Origin: an uncultured Hippea sp. | GTDB lineage: Bacteria > Campylobacterota_A > Desulfurellia > JAADFJ01 | Length of the DNA stretch: 33,358 nucleotides | NCBI GenBank assembly: GCA_913009315.1 | Contig: CAJVZA010000014.1 | Coordinates: 1-33,358 of the forward strand | Direction: 5' to 3' | Part shown: positions 19,013 to 27,901 of the stretch, piece by piece | Layout of the letters: each line of letters starts with the position of its first letter | Position numbering within the stretch: the first letter of the stretch is position 1 | The notes under the pieces: generated by a model | What the model saw: the letters and a program-made list of their open reading frames with translations, nothing else | The model's database searches: none | What the model was told of the DNA's origin: nothing | Translations under genes and position numbers: made by a program

Positions 19013-20230
19013 ATGAAAAATATATTGGCATCATTTAAAACTGCTATCATTCTGCTTGTTCTCATTGTAATAGGGCTGATCCCCGGAACATATATCACTC
19101 CTAAATTTACAGAACATTTTTATGCAGCCGCAAGTCCGTTAATGATAAACATCTACAATTTTCTGCAGCTGAGCGATTCTTATCATTCTTGGTGGTTTAT
19201 TACACTTATTGCTTTATTGCTTATCAATATAATAGCCTGCAGTATTTACCGCTTTCCATCTCTATATAAAATGCTGACAAAACCTTCACTTAAAGTACCA
19301 AAAAAATTCGGAGGAAACTCTTTCAGCGCTCTTACGGTAAATAAAAACGGCGTTGAACGTCTTTTCAGGCGTATAAAAAAGCGCAGGTATCATATCATTG
19401 AACGGAAAGAAGGCGAAACCCGAAACATAGTTCTTCAATTCGGAAGATGGCGTCATTTTTCCGTATTTTTCATCCATCTTTCGATAATCACAATTGCTGT
19501 GCTCGGAGCAACAACGGCTTTTGTCGGTTTCAAAGGATATCTAACGCTGCCTGACGGAACAAGCAGCAACATCTGGCATAACAATAAAAATCAATCGGGT
19601 AATTTGCCGTTTTATATAAAAAACAACTACTTTGAGATAACTCATTACCGAACCGGGCAGATTAAAGCATTTATCACTCACGGAGAAGCGATTGACGGAT
19701 CAAAAATAATACCGTTTGAAATAAAGGTGAATCATCCGTTTGTATATAAAAATATTTGGTTTTATCAAACCGGATGGGACATTGACAAAGCCAATTCAAC
19801 ATTCGTCGTAAACATATCTTCCGATGGTACAGGCAAAACAAAAACCTTAAAACTCGGAAGCTCACTAACATACAAGGATATCGATCTTAAACTTATCAAC
19901 TATACAAACAGATTTCCGAAATTCGGCGACGCAGTGCTTGTTGAAGTAAAAAAAGGCAACTTTGATCGATCAGGATGGATATCTCCGGGATATCCTGTTA
20001 ATGTCGGCAATTTTACAATAGAGCTGCAAAGAATTATCCCAAGATATGTAACGATCATTCAGGCATCAAAAACACCCGGGGCATTTTTTATGCTTATTGC
20101 TCTTTATGGCGGGATATTTTTTACCATGGTCGGTCTTTTTCTGCCTTACAGAAGACATCATCTCTTCATTGTCCCTATTGAAAATGGAAAATATCGTATA
20201 TACAAGCGCAGAAAATCAATAAAAGGTTAG
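19013..20230 (+). CDS. resB: Cytochrome c biogenesis protein ResB family
   Basis: LASFKTAIILLVLIVIGLIPGTYI, HSWWFITLIALLLINIIACSIYRFP, large soluble domain with YKNIWFYQTGWD, C-terminal TM. Confidence 0.9.
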   Translation: MKNILASFKTAIILLVLIVIGLIPGTYITPKFTEHFYAAASPLMINIYNFLQLSDSYHSWWFITLIALLLINIIACSIYRFPSLYKMLTKPSLKVPKKFGGNSFSALTVNKNGVERLFRRIKKRRYHIIERKEGETRNIVLQFGRWRHFSVFFIHLSIITIAVLGATTAFVGFKGYLTLPDGTSSNIWHNNKNQSGNLPFYIKNNYFEITHYRTGQIKAFITHGEAIDGSKIIPFEIKVNHPFVYKNIWFYQTGWDIDKANSTFVVNISSDGTGKTKTLKLGSSLTYKDIDLKLINYTNRFPKFGDAVLVEVKKGNFDRSGWISPGYPVNVGNFTIELQRIIPRYVTIIQASKTPGAFFMLIALYGGIFFTMVGLFLPYRRHHLFIVPIENGKYRIYKRRKSIKG

Positions 20231-20319
20231 AGGAAAGCTTAGATGATAAGAGGCGGGTTCTTGCCGCCGCGGTACAGCTGCGGCGATAATGAGACCACTG
20301 CACAGTAAACAGATTCACA

Positions 20320-20419
20320 GAAGTCAAAGAAAGGGTGAGATTTAGAAATTAAAATTTGAGGTACTAACCGGTTAGTTTGAGAATTTTAATTTCCTGAAGA
20401 TTGCCCTTTATTTGACTTC
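20320..20419. repeat. 100-nt near-symmetric palindrome centred on ACTAACCGGTTAGT
   Basis: GAAGTCAAAGAAAGGGT (20320-20336) vs GCCCTTTATTTGACTTC (20403-20419); GAAATTAAAATT vs AATTTTAATTTC; centre 20363-20376. Confidence 0.85.
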
Positions 20420-20506
20420 CCTGCGGGCTTTATGAGGTTTCCCATATACTTCGTTAAACTTCTTTGAATTAACCCGTTAGTCCTTCAGAAGTTTGCCTTG
20501 TCTTCA

Positions 20507-20666
20507 GGGCAACTCTATTAATCCGTAAACGATCATCTTGAGTCTCAAATCCATCTCCTCTGCGTTACAAATTTTGGCAATAGCTCTGCTATTACCTGCA
20601 ATTTGCGTCTTGATGAGACGAATTTGAATTCTCAATTTGAAACGCTTAGAATTAATAGAGTTGCCC
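20507..20666. repeat. Dispersed palindromic repeat, copy B
   Basis: 16-bp perfect arms GGGCAACTCTATTAAT (20507-20522) / ATTAATAGAGTTGCCC (20651-20666) with imperfectly complementary interior. Confidence 0.8.
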
Positions 20667-20740
20667 TATAGAAAACCTCATAAAAAGCTGTGAATCTGCT
20701 TATTGTGCAGTGGTCTCATAATGTCACAAGACCGAATAAT

Positions 20741-20853
20741 CCTGCATTCCCGCCCTTATTGTAACGATGGATAATGCAAGGGAAATCTTGGCTAATTGAT
20801 GAATATCATTGCTTTATCAGTGATTACTCGTTACATTTTCGCGGGAATGCAGG
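20741..20853. repeat. Inverted repeat element CCTGCATTCCCGC / GCGGGAATGCAGG
   Basis: Perfect 13-bp arms 20741-20753 and 20841-20853, with inner TGTAACGA/TCGTTACA pair. Confidence 0.8.
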
Positions 20854-21000
20854 TATTAAGGAATTTGCGGCAGATTAGTGGCTATGGCTCAGGGCGGTTT
20901 TGCCTCTGAGGTGTCTTAAACCAGAACCAATTTTTGCAAACGCGCCGCTTATCTCCGGTGGCAGAGGTCGCCTGCAGCCGTGATTAGCGGGTATTCACTC

Positions 21001-21354
21001 TCAAACATCAACCCCAAGATCACCTAATATCACCCTGACTTGATCTTTCAGCACCGGCACATCTTGTGTAGCCGTCAGCCACACTGTATCAATATCTACC
21101 CCGAAATAATCGTGTATCAATTTGTTTCGCATCCCAGCAACATCTTGCCACAGGATTTCTGAATATTGCTCACGCAACGACTTGGACAAGTGACAAGTCG
21201 CTTCTCCTATGATCTACAATTGGCGAATAACACCATCTTGAAGCAAGGCCGTTTCAGCGAATTTCCTCTCGTTCACCCCTTTCAGGTAGCTTTCTATCTG
21301 CGCCGCAGCGTCATATATGTGTCGCAGATATACCATATCATCGTGATAACTCAT
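21001..21354 (-). pseudogene. hepT: HepT-like (DUF86) RNase toxin with an in-frame TAG
   Basis: Reads MSYHDDMVYLRHIYDAAAQIESYLKGVNERKFAETALLQDGVIRQL*IIGEATCHLSKSLREQYSEILWQDVAGMRNKLIHDYFGVD...; stop at 21214-21216; RX4HXY motif (RNKLIHDY) present downstream. Confidence 0.88.
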
Positions 21355-21676
21355 AGATTCCCTTCGCCGTCGCCATTACCGAAGACCGGATATACGGGCT
21401 TAACGACCGTTCTGTCACCAAATCAACCTTGCGACCGAACAATTCGCTCAACTCCCGCTCCAATCTGATGAGTTTCAACAAGCTCAACGGTTGGATAAAG
21501 CTAACCAGAATATCAATGTCGCTCCCCTCACCTTCTTCGCCGCGAGCCGCCGAACCGAAAACCTTTAACGACGCGACCCCATATTGACGGCAAAGATCCA
21601 GCAATCGCTCTTTGTCAACAGAAACAGTTTTATTATGGTTGGCCGTCAATTCATTCATGAGGTTATTGTACACCAA
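21338..21676 (-). CDS. mntA: MntA-like minimal nucleotidyltransferase antitoxin
   Basis: VFGSAARGEEGEGSDIDILVSF (GSX10DXD); overlaps the hepT start. Confidence 0.9.
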   Translation of the reverse strand: MVYNNLMNELTANHNKTVSVDKERLLDLCRQYGVASLKVFGSAARGEEGEGSDIDILVSFIQPLSLLKLIRLERELSELFGRKVDLVTERSLSPYIRSSVMATAKGIYELSR

Positions 21677-21883
21677 AACCGCATGAGAAGGAAATGCTTG
21701 TCCTTATTTTGTCTACTGACTTATTATTCAACGCTATCTCCGTTCTACTCTATCTATAACCGGAAATGATCAACCGGCATTAAACTAAACTTTATCAATC
21801 TACCTCTTATCTGTCAAACAGACATTAAGAAAACGCTGGTAGATAGGTCCAACATGGCCGTTGATCTTGCATAACAAATATGT

Positions 21884-23182
21884 TTATTGCACATTGGTCT
21901 CAGTGCTACGCTTCTCCGTTTTTTTGTAAATAAATTCCATAACAAAACAAGCAGTTATTATTCCTATTGAAACTAATACACCTATTTTGTTTGCTGAATA
22001 TTGTTGGATTATTAAAACAATCATAGCAATTAAGGATAAGATAAAACCTAAAAAGGGAATTAACTTTTTCCCTTTAATATCCTTTGATAATTTTAAACCG
22101 ACATAATTAACCATTGCGAAAATTAGTAAAAATCCCACACTTCCCGCCGTTGAAATACTTTCTAAATTAAGCGCATTTGCTAAAATAAGTGTCGCAGCGG
22201 TTGTTACCAATAATCCAACAGGATGATTCCACAGTTTACTTGTAAATTGATGCGGCAACTCATCATCTTCGCCAATCTCATAGTTCACTCTGCTTCCTCC
22301 GTACAGGGAAGCATTTATTGCTGAAAATGTAGATATGAGGGCTGCAATTGTAATAATAATAAAACCTGTTTTACCTAACATTGGTTTTGCGGCTTCCGCC
22401 AATACGTAGTCTTTTGCCGTTGCTATACCGCTAAAAGGTAATGAACCGACGGTAATGATTGCGATAACTATATATAAAATAATTACAAATATTACAGAAT
22501 AATAATAAGCTTTAGGGATATTTTTTAACGGATTAATTATATCCGGAGCTGCATTGGCAATAAGTTCAAAACCTTCATAGGCTACAAAAATAACCATTCC
22601 TGCGGTTACAAGTCTTAGAGGTGATTCCCAGTTCGCAACAGATAATTGATCTATATTCGGATTGCCAAAAAGTCCGTAAGCACCAATAAATACAAATGAT
22701 ATAAGAATAACCAATTTAATACCTACGGCATAAGATTCAATTACTCCTACAACTTTAATACTGTAGTAGTTAATTATGGTCGCAAAAACGACAATCGCAC
22801 TTAAATAAATATGATAATCCAATACTCTGCTGCTTGTCAATGCCAATAAATTCGGTGCATATGAACCAAATGCAGAAGCATAAAGTGAGAGCATTATTAT
22901 ATAACTGATCCAAAGCAAATTATTAATTCCGCCGCTGAAAACACCTTTTCCAAATCCTTGATTTATGAATTTAACTGTTCCGCCTCTATCGGGATACGAT
23001 AGCGAAAGTTTTACATAACTATAGGATGTTATGAGAGCAATAATTCCTGCAACTAAAAAGGAAATTGGCGTTCCTCCTTTTCCCAATGACACAGCTAAAC
23101 CCAAGACCGCAAAAATTCCCCCGCCTACCATTCCTCCAATCCCAATTGATATAGCTTCTCTTAATCCTATTTTTTTATTCAT
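21884..23182 (-). CDS. APC-family amino acid permease
   Basis: GLREAISIGIGGMVGGGIFAVLGLAV, about 12 TM segments, FVAYEGFELIANAAPDIINPLKNIPKAYYYSV. Confidence 0.92.
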   Translation of the reverse strand: MNKKIGLREAISIGIGGMVGGGIFAVLGLAVSLGKGGTPISFLVAGIIALITSYSYVKLSLSYPDRGGTVKFINQGFGKGVFSGGINNLLWISYIIMLSLYASAFGSYAPNLLALTSSRVLDYHIYLSAIVVFATIINYYSIKVVGVIESYAVGIKLVILISFVFIGAYGLFGNPNIDQLSVANWESPLRLVTAGMVIFVAYEGFELIANAAPDIINPLKNIPKAYYYSVIFVIILYIVIAIITVGSLPFSGIATAKDYVLAEAAKPMLGKTGFIIITIAALISTFSAINASLYGGSRVNYEIGEDDELPHQFTSKLWNHPVGLLVTTAATLILANALNLESISTAGSVGFLLIFAMVNYVGLKLSKDIKGKKLIPFLGFILSLIAMIVLIIQQYSANKIGVLVSIGIITACFVMEFIYKKTEKRSTETNVQ

Positions 23183-23476
23183 AAATATTTTTGTTTTAAA
23201 TTATCCTTATATTGTCATTTTTTAGTATTTACCAAAATAGTTTGTGTACGAGGCGTTGTGCATTTTGAAGCACTTTTTTTCCAGTTTAACATTACGTTTG
23301 TTTATATTTTCAATTTTCGGTTTATTGCTTATTGCTCAATGATTTATACACTTTGTTGTATGCCCGTGCTTTCATCTTCCGTGTGTCGGGGCAGGCATAC
23401 TCTTCAAGTTTCGGGTCAAGCATTGACTTGCAGGAATTGCAAGTGTGCATAACTTTCGGGTTGACTATTATTTCCA

Positions 23477-25804
23477 TCACGCTACTTTTATTTCATACAA
23501 ATGTTTCTGAAATCCGATAAACAACGAGCTTATATTTTCCACATCTCCCAATATTCCCTTAGCATCTTCCAACGATTGATATTTCGTTTGAAGTAGAATG
23601 GGTAATTTCTCCCGGTCGAGCTCACTCACTCCTGTTTCCACATATTTACTCAATACAAACTCTATAAACTCTTTTTGTTTATCATTCAGCAATGCAAAAA
23701 TTGCGGCTTTTGCTCTTGTCACCCTTTCTTTTCTTGTTATTGGTTGAATATCACTATTAAACACATATTCCAGTACATCGAATAAATCGCTTTTTTCTGC
23801 ATTTATTAGTTTTTGCAAGGTTATCAATTCTTCTTTTCCAAAACCTGCTTCATCTAATTTTTCAAGTAGTGTTTTTCTCGTTATAGGATTGCTCCAAATT
23901 TCTCGTAACTCATCTTCACTTTTGAAAAAGTTAGGAAGTTCGCCAAACAGATTCTCTAAAAATTCCTGTGCCGAAATTGGTTTACCGTCTGCGCTCCAAA
24001 ACGAAGTGGCAATAATATGTTGTATTTCTCGTTCTTTACCGTCTTTTAGTTTTATTTTTATTTTTGTGAGTCTCTCTTCGGTTTCGTAATTCTTTTCCTT
24101 TTCTTTTACTTCTCCTTTTCTACTTACATCTATTTCATATTCAGCCGGTTCAATTGGTTCTCCGTCCCATTCGGGGTCTAAAAATCGTTGATAAGCTTCT
24201 ACAAAATCATAGATTGTAAAAAATTCTTTTCCATCAAAAAGACGAGTTCCGCGACCTACAATTTGCTTAAACTCAATTATCTGGTTTACAGGTCGCATTA
24301 GAATAATATTGCGGATATTTCTGGCATTAACACCAGTTGAAAGTTTCTGTGAAGTGGTTAAAATTGTCGGGATTGTTTTTTCGTTGTCCTGAAATTTTCT
24401 TAAAAACTGTTCGCCTATCTCTCCATCATTTGCTGTTACACGAACGCAATAGTCTGTGTCTTTGCTTTTTTTGTATTGGTTTACTAAATCCCGAACAGCG
24501 GCTGCGTGGTCTTGTGTGGCACAAAAAACAATTGATTTTTCGTTTTGATTGATTTCGTCCATAAAAATCTGAACACGTTTTGCTTCCCGTTCTTTGATTT
24601 CAATTATTTTGTTAAAATCGGGTTCTTTATAAATTTTACCTTCTTCAATTTCGCCTTCAATTACATCATCATCACTTGTGTAAACATAATCATCAAGGGT
24701 GGTTTTAATTCGCTTTACTTTGAAAGGTGTCAAGAAACCGTCATTAATCCCTTCTTTTAGTGAATAGATATAAACAGGTTCGCCAAAATAAAGGTAGGTA
24801 TCAACATTATCTCTTCGCTTTGGTGTTGCCGTCAAACCTAATTGAACAGCCGGCGAGAAATAGTCCAATATTCCTCTCCAATTTCCCTCGTCATTTGCTC
24901 CGCCTCTGTGACACTCATCAATGATGATAAAATCAAAATAGTCTTTTGGATATCCGCCAAAATACGGCACAGGGTTTCCGTCTTTGTCAGTTCCCGACAT
25001 AAAAGTTTGAAAAATGGTAAAAAAGATGCTGCCGTTTGTAGGCACTTTCCCTTTTTTCTTTATCTCTTTGGGCTTTATGCGAACCATTGCATCATCGGGA
25101 AAGGCTGAAAATGCGTTAAATGCCTGGTCGGCGAGAATATTGCGGTCTGCAAGAAACAAAATTCGTGGTTGTCTTTTCCCGTCACGGTTTAAGTTCCAAC
25201 GAGTCTGAAACAGTTTCCAGGCAATTTGAAAAGCGATTGCGGTTTTTCCCGTTCCTGTGGCAAGTGTAAGCAAAATACGGTCTTTGTTTTGTGCCACTGC
25301 CTCCAATACATTTTTAACGGCAATTTCTTGATAATAACGAGGCCGCCAAGTACCTGATTTATCTTCAAAAGGAATTGAAGCAAATTTATCTCGCCATTCG
25401 TTTTGGTCGCCGTAAACTTCGTTCCATAATTCATCAGGCGAAAGAAAATTATCAACGAGTTTTTCCTCGCCTGTTTTCATACAGATTTGATAATTCTCTT
25501 TTCCGTTTGTAGAATAAGTATAATCTAATCTTAGTTTTTCTGCGTATTGCTTTGCTTGTGCAACCCCTTCGCCAACTTCCAATTCATCGCTTTTGGCTTC
25601 AACAACAGCAAGTTTAATCCCTTTGTAAACCAGAATATAATCGGCAATAAGCGGTTTTTTCCTACCACCGCCGACTTGTATTCTTCCGTCTGTAATTTTG
25701 CAGACATTTCGTTCACGAAGGATTTTTGAACCTTCAACCACGCCCCAACCGGCTTGTTTGAGTTTAGGGTCTATTAATTCTGCTCTTGTTTCGGCTTCGT
25801 TCAT
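23477..25804 (-). CDS. hsdR: Type I restriction endonuclease subunit R (EcoEI-like)
   Basis: N-terminal nuclease-like PLIADYILVYKGIKLAVVEAKS, Walker A LATGTGKTAIAFQIAWKL, DECHRGG, GLTATPKR, QIVGRGTRLFDGKEFFTIYDFV. Confidence 0.93.
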   Translation of the reverse strand: MNEAETRAELIDPKLKQAGWGVVEGSKILRERNVCKITDGRIQVGGGRKKPLIADYILVYKGIKLAVVEAKSDELEVGEGVAQAKQYAEKLRLDYTYSTNGKENYQICMKTGEEKLVDNFLSPDELWNEVYGDQNEWRDKFASIPFEDKSGTWRPRYYQEIAVKNVLEAVAQNKDRILLTLATGTGKTAIAFQIAWKLFQTRWNLNRDGKRQPRILFLADRNILADQAFNAFSAFPDDAMVRIKPKEIKKKGKVPTNGSIFFTIFQTFMSGTDKDGNPVPYFGGYPKDYFDFIIIDECHRGGANDEGNWRGILDYFSPAVQLGLTATPKRRDNVDTYLYFGEPVYIYSLKEGINDGFLTPFKVKRIKTTLDDYVYTSDDDVIEGEIEEGKIYKEPDFNKIIEIKEREAKRVQIFMDEINQNEKSIVFCATQDHAAAVRDLVNQYKKSKDTDYCVRVTANDGEIGEQFLRKFQDNEKTIPTILTTSQKLSTGVNARNIRNIILMRPVNQIIEFKQIVGRGTRLFDGKEFFTIYDFVEAYQRFLDPEWDGEPIEPAEYEIDVSRKGEVKEKEKNYETEERLTKIKIKLKDGKEREIQHIIATSFWSADGKPISAQEFLENLFGELPNFFKSEDELREIWSNPITRKTLLEKLDEAGFGKEELITLQKLINAEKSDLFDVLEYVFNSDIQPITRKERVTRAKAAIFALLNDKQKEFIEFVLSKYVETGVSELDREKLPILLQTKYQSLEDAKGILGDVENISSLFIGFQKHLYEIKVA

Positions 25805-25807
25805 AAT

Positions 25808-26596
25808 TTACACCATCCAAATTTCCTTATTATAAATTGTTTCTGTTTCTTTTATAATATTATTTTCAACAATATTTAATTTATCATAATTCCAATTTTT
25901 GGGATTATTTTCTATATATTCTGAAATCGCATAATACGAATTTTCATCACGAATTATATGTTCCCAATAATTACGTTGCCATAATTTACCATTAAACGAT
26001 TTCCAATTTTTTGTTTTTACACCGTGTATGTATTTAACGGTGGTGATCGATTGAAATGCCCCAACCATATCGCCCAACGTTTTTTTGGTAGGGGCAAACC
26101 CTTGTGGTTGCCCTTTTTCGATTTTAATATCATCACGGTCATTAATATTATTGTCATTTGGGGCGACCACGTCATTTGGGGCGACCACGTCATTTGGGGC
26201 GACCACGTCATTTGGGGCGACCACGTCATTTGGGGCGACCACAAGGGTCGCCCCTACGATTTCCAATATGGCGTGAAAATGGTTTGGCATTATGATGTAT
26301 TTGTGTAATTGTATGTTGGTAAATCGTTGGCGTATTTTTAACCATTCGTTTTTAATTATTATTCCCGCATCATTTAATAACATTTTACCATTTTCAACAT
26401 TCCCAAATAAATGTTCGCGATTTTGTGTGCAAATCGTTATAAAATACAATCCCGCCTGCGAATAATCGTATCCTTTCAAACGGATCGATTTACGATTGGG
26501 AAATTTGTTGTTGGTGGAAGTGGTATTCGTTTGGGCGGATGGTATTTGAGGGCAGACACATAGGTCTGCCCCTACGGGTTTTTGATTACTATTCAT
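25808..26596 (-). CDS. REP-associated tyrosine transposase (RAYT, Y1/IS200-like)
   Basis: YFITICTQNREHLFG, MPNHFHAILEI (HUH), NYWEHIIRDENSYYAISEYIENNPKNW. Confidence 0.92.
   Translation of the reverse strand: MNSNQKPVGADLCVCPQIPSAQTNTTSTNNKFPNRKSIRLKGYDYSQAGLYFITICTQNREHLFGNVENGKMLLNDAGIIIKNEWLKIRQRFTNIQLHKYIIMPNHFHAILEIVGATLVVAPNDVVAPNDVVAPNDVVAPNDVVAPNDNNINDRDDIKIEKGQPQGFAPTKKTLGDMVGAFQSITTVKYIHGVKTKNWKSFNGKLWQRNYWEHIIRDENSYYAISEYIENNPKNWNYDKLNIVENNIIKETETIYNKEIWMV
26086..26114. repeat. REP-like hairpin inside RAYT CDS (GGTAGGGGCAAACCCTTGTGGTTGCCC)
   Basis: GGGCAAACC ... GGTTGCCC arms. Confidence 0.7.
26153..26242. repeat. Five tandem copies of 18-bp GTCATTTGGGGCGACCAC
   Basis: Units start at 26153, 26171, 26189, 26207, 26225; encode (VVAPND)n on the minus strand. 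Confidence 0.97.
26232..26254. repeat. REP-like hairpin GGGGCGACC-ACAAG-GGTCGCCCC inside RAYT CDS
   Basis: Perfect 9-bp arms; last tandem unit supplies one arm. Confidence 0.85.
26550..26572. repeat. REP-like hairpin GGGCAGAC/GTCTGCCC at the 5' end of RAYT CDS
   Basis: Perfect 8-bp arms followed by CCTACGGG. Confidence 0.8.
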
Positions 26597-27009
26597 AATT
26601 CCCCGTTAAATACCTTTTGCAATATCGATTTCTTCAATTCTTCCAAATCCTCAATTTTATTTTGATAAATTGCTTCCAATTTTTTGGTTTGCTCCTGCAA
26701 TACGTCCAATTGGGCAACTATGCGTTTTTGTTCGGGTAGTGGGGGGATGGGGATTTGGATAACTTTTGAATTACCCTGATTTAATTTTGGAACGGTCATT
26801 CCTGAAACATAATCAGATAAGTCACTATGATTTAAATAATTTACAATCCACTCATCTATTAAAATACTTCTAGAGATCAAGCCGGCTGACCCCTTGATTT
26901 TTGGTTCTAGCTCAAAAAGTTGTGTGTTAAGTTTGTCACTCATTGAAAGGATCCTTCTGTCTGTTAGTTGTTGCTGCGTTCTCGACACGTTACTCGTGTA
27001 ACACTGCAC
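26593..27009 (-). pseudogene. hsdS: Type I restriction specificity subunit HsdS, C-terminal remnant
   Basis: GLISRSILIDEWIVNYLNHSDLSDYVSGMTVPKLNQGNSKVIQIPIPPLPEQKRIVAQLDVLQEQTKKLE; lacks the N-terminal target recognition domain. Confidence 0.85.
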
Positions 27010-27488
27010 ACATGCGAACTAACATAAGATTAGGCAGCATTAGTGAAAATAGCAAATATTGCTTTCTATGGCGGCCTAATTCAATAACATCATTAGTGTT
27101 CCATTCGGGGATGGTGGAAACCCCTCGCCTTCAGGCGAAAAAAGGGTAAAAGGTTGGCGTAGTTCTCAAAAAGGACAAGACTTGAAGTCAAAGAGTGGAA
27201 CGGAAGCGTCTAAAAATGATGGTTTTGAAAATGTGGGACGCAAAAGTTGCATTCATGCGACACGTACCGTGAATCCCTTGACTTGTAGTCGAGGGCTGTT
27301 CAGTATCTTTATCACCATAGATAAAGCATTATCAAACCATTGTGTATGCGCAATGCCTCCTATATGCATGTAGATAGCTTTCAATTTTCTGTAAGAGATT
27401 CAAAGGTTTCACCTTAATTTTATAATATCAAAAGTGGTATATTTAGATTGCAGTTGATAATTGGTTTACATAGTCATGCAGCTTGAGA

Positions 27489-27565
27489 TGGTGCGCCCAA
27501 GAGGGTTCGAACCTCCGGCCTCCAGTTCCGCAAACTGATGCTCTATCCAGCTGAGCTATGGGCGC
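27489..27565 (-). tRNA. tRNA-Arg, anticodon GCG, CCA encoded
   Basis: GCGCCCATAGCTCAGCTGGATAGAGCATCAGTTTGCGGAACTGGAGGCCGGAGGTTCGAACCCTCTTGGGCGCACCA folds as cloverleaf; anticodon loop TTGCGGA. Confidence 0.92.
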
Positions 27566-27724
27566 TTAAGTTGGTATTATAGCTCGGCGATATAACATTT
27601 CAAGGATGGATTGCCTAACATCGATCTGAATATCTGCGCTAATACTGGACTTGCAACTCTTTTTTCCACAAACAGTTAAGCACATTTTTTTAATATATCT
27701 CGCCATACCTGTTGTATTGAGTTT

Positions 27725-27838
27725 CTATTTACACAGTATTGAATATGAGACATCCAAATCCTCTGCCGTTTCTTTTATTGTTTTTCCATTTTCCAGTGTC
27801 AGTGTTGCTGTATCCGGCTTAAATTCTTTTTCCCCCAT
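27725..27838 (-). pseudogene. IS3-type OrfA transposase remnant
   Basis: MGEKEFKPDTATLTLENGKTIKETAEDLDVSYSILCK* resembles the HTH_Tnp_1 N-terminus. Confidence 0.5.
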
Positions 27839-27901
27839 ACTTTTTTAACCATCTTAGATACTTTATTAGTATTACCTTAACTGCTTGTATAAAAAAATAT
27901 A

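Larger units (their letters stand above)
20289..20719. mobile_element. MITE-like element (431 bp) with terminal inverted repeats ATGAGACCACTGCACA
   Basis: 16-bp perfect TIRs at 20289-20304 and 20704-20719, extending imperfectly to about 32 bp (..RTAARCAGATTCACAG); no ORF; internal nested palindromes. Confidence 0.75.

Noticed and set aside
26017-26308. Repeat ORFs (MWSPQMT)n and (FGATTS)n
   Set aside because: Other-frame translations of the 18-bp tandem repeat within the RAYT gene.
26940-27060. attC-like palindrome (GTTAGTT...AACTAAC with GTTACTCGTGTAAC centre)
   Set aside because: Core does not fit GTTRRRY/RYYYAAC; kept only as unexplained symmetry in the disrupted hsdS region.
27117-27150. 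Hairpin CGCCTTCAGGCG next to an A-run as a terminator
   Set aside because: The T-tract would precede rather than follow the stem on the relevant strand.
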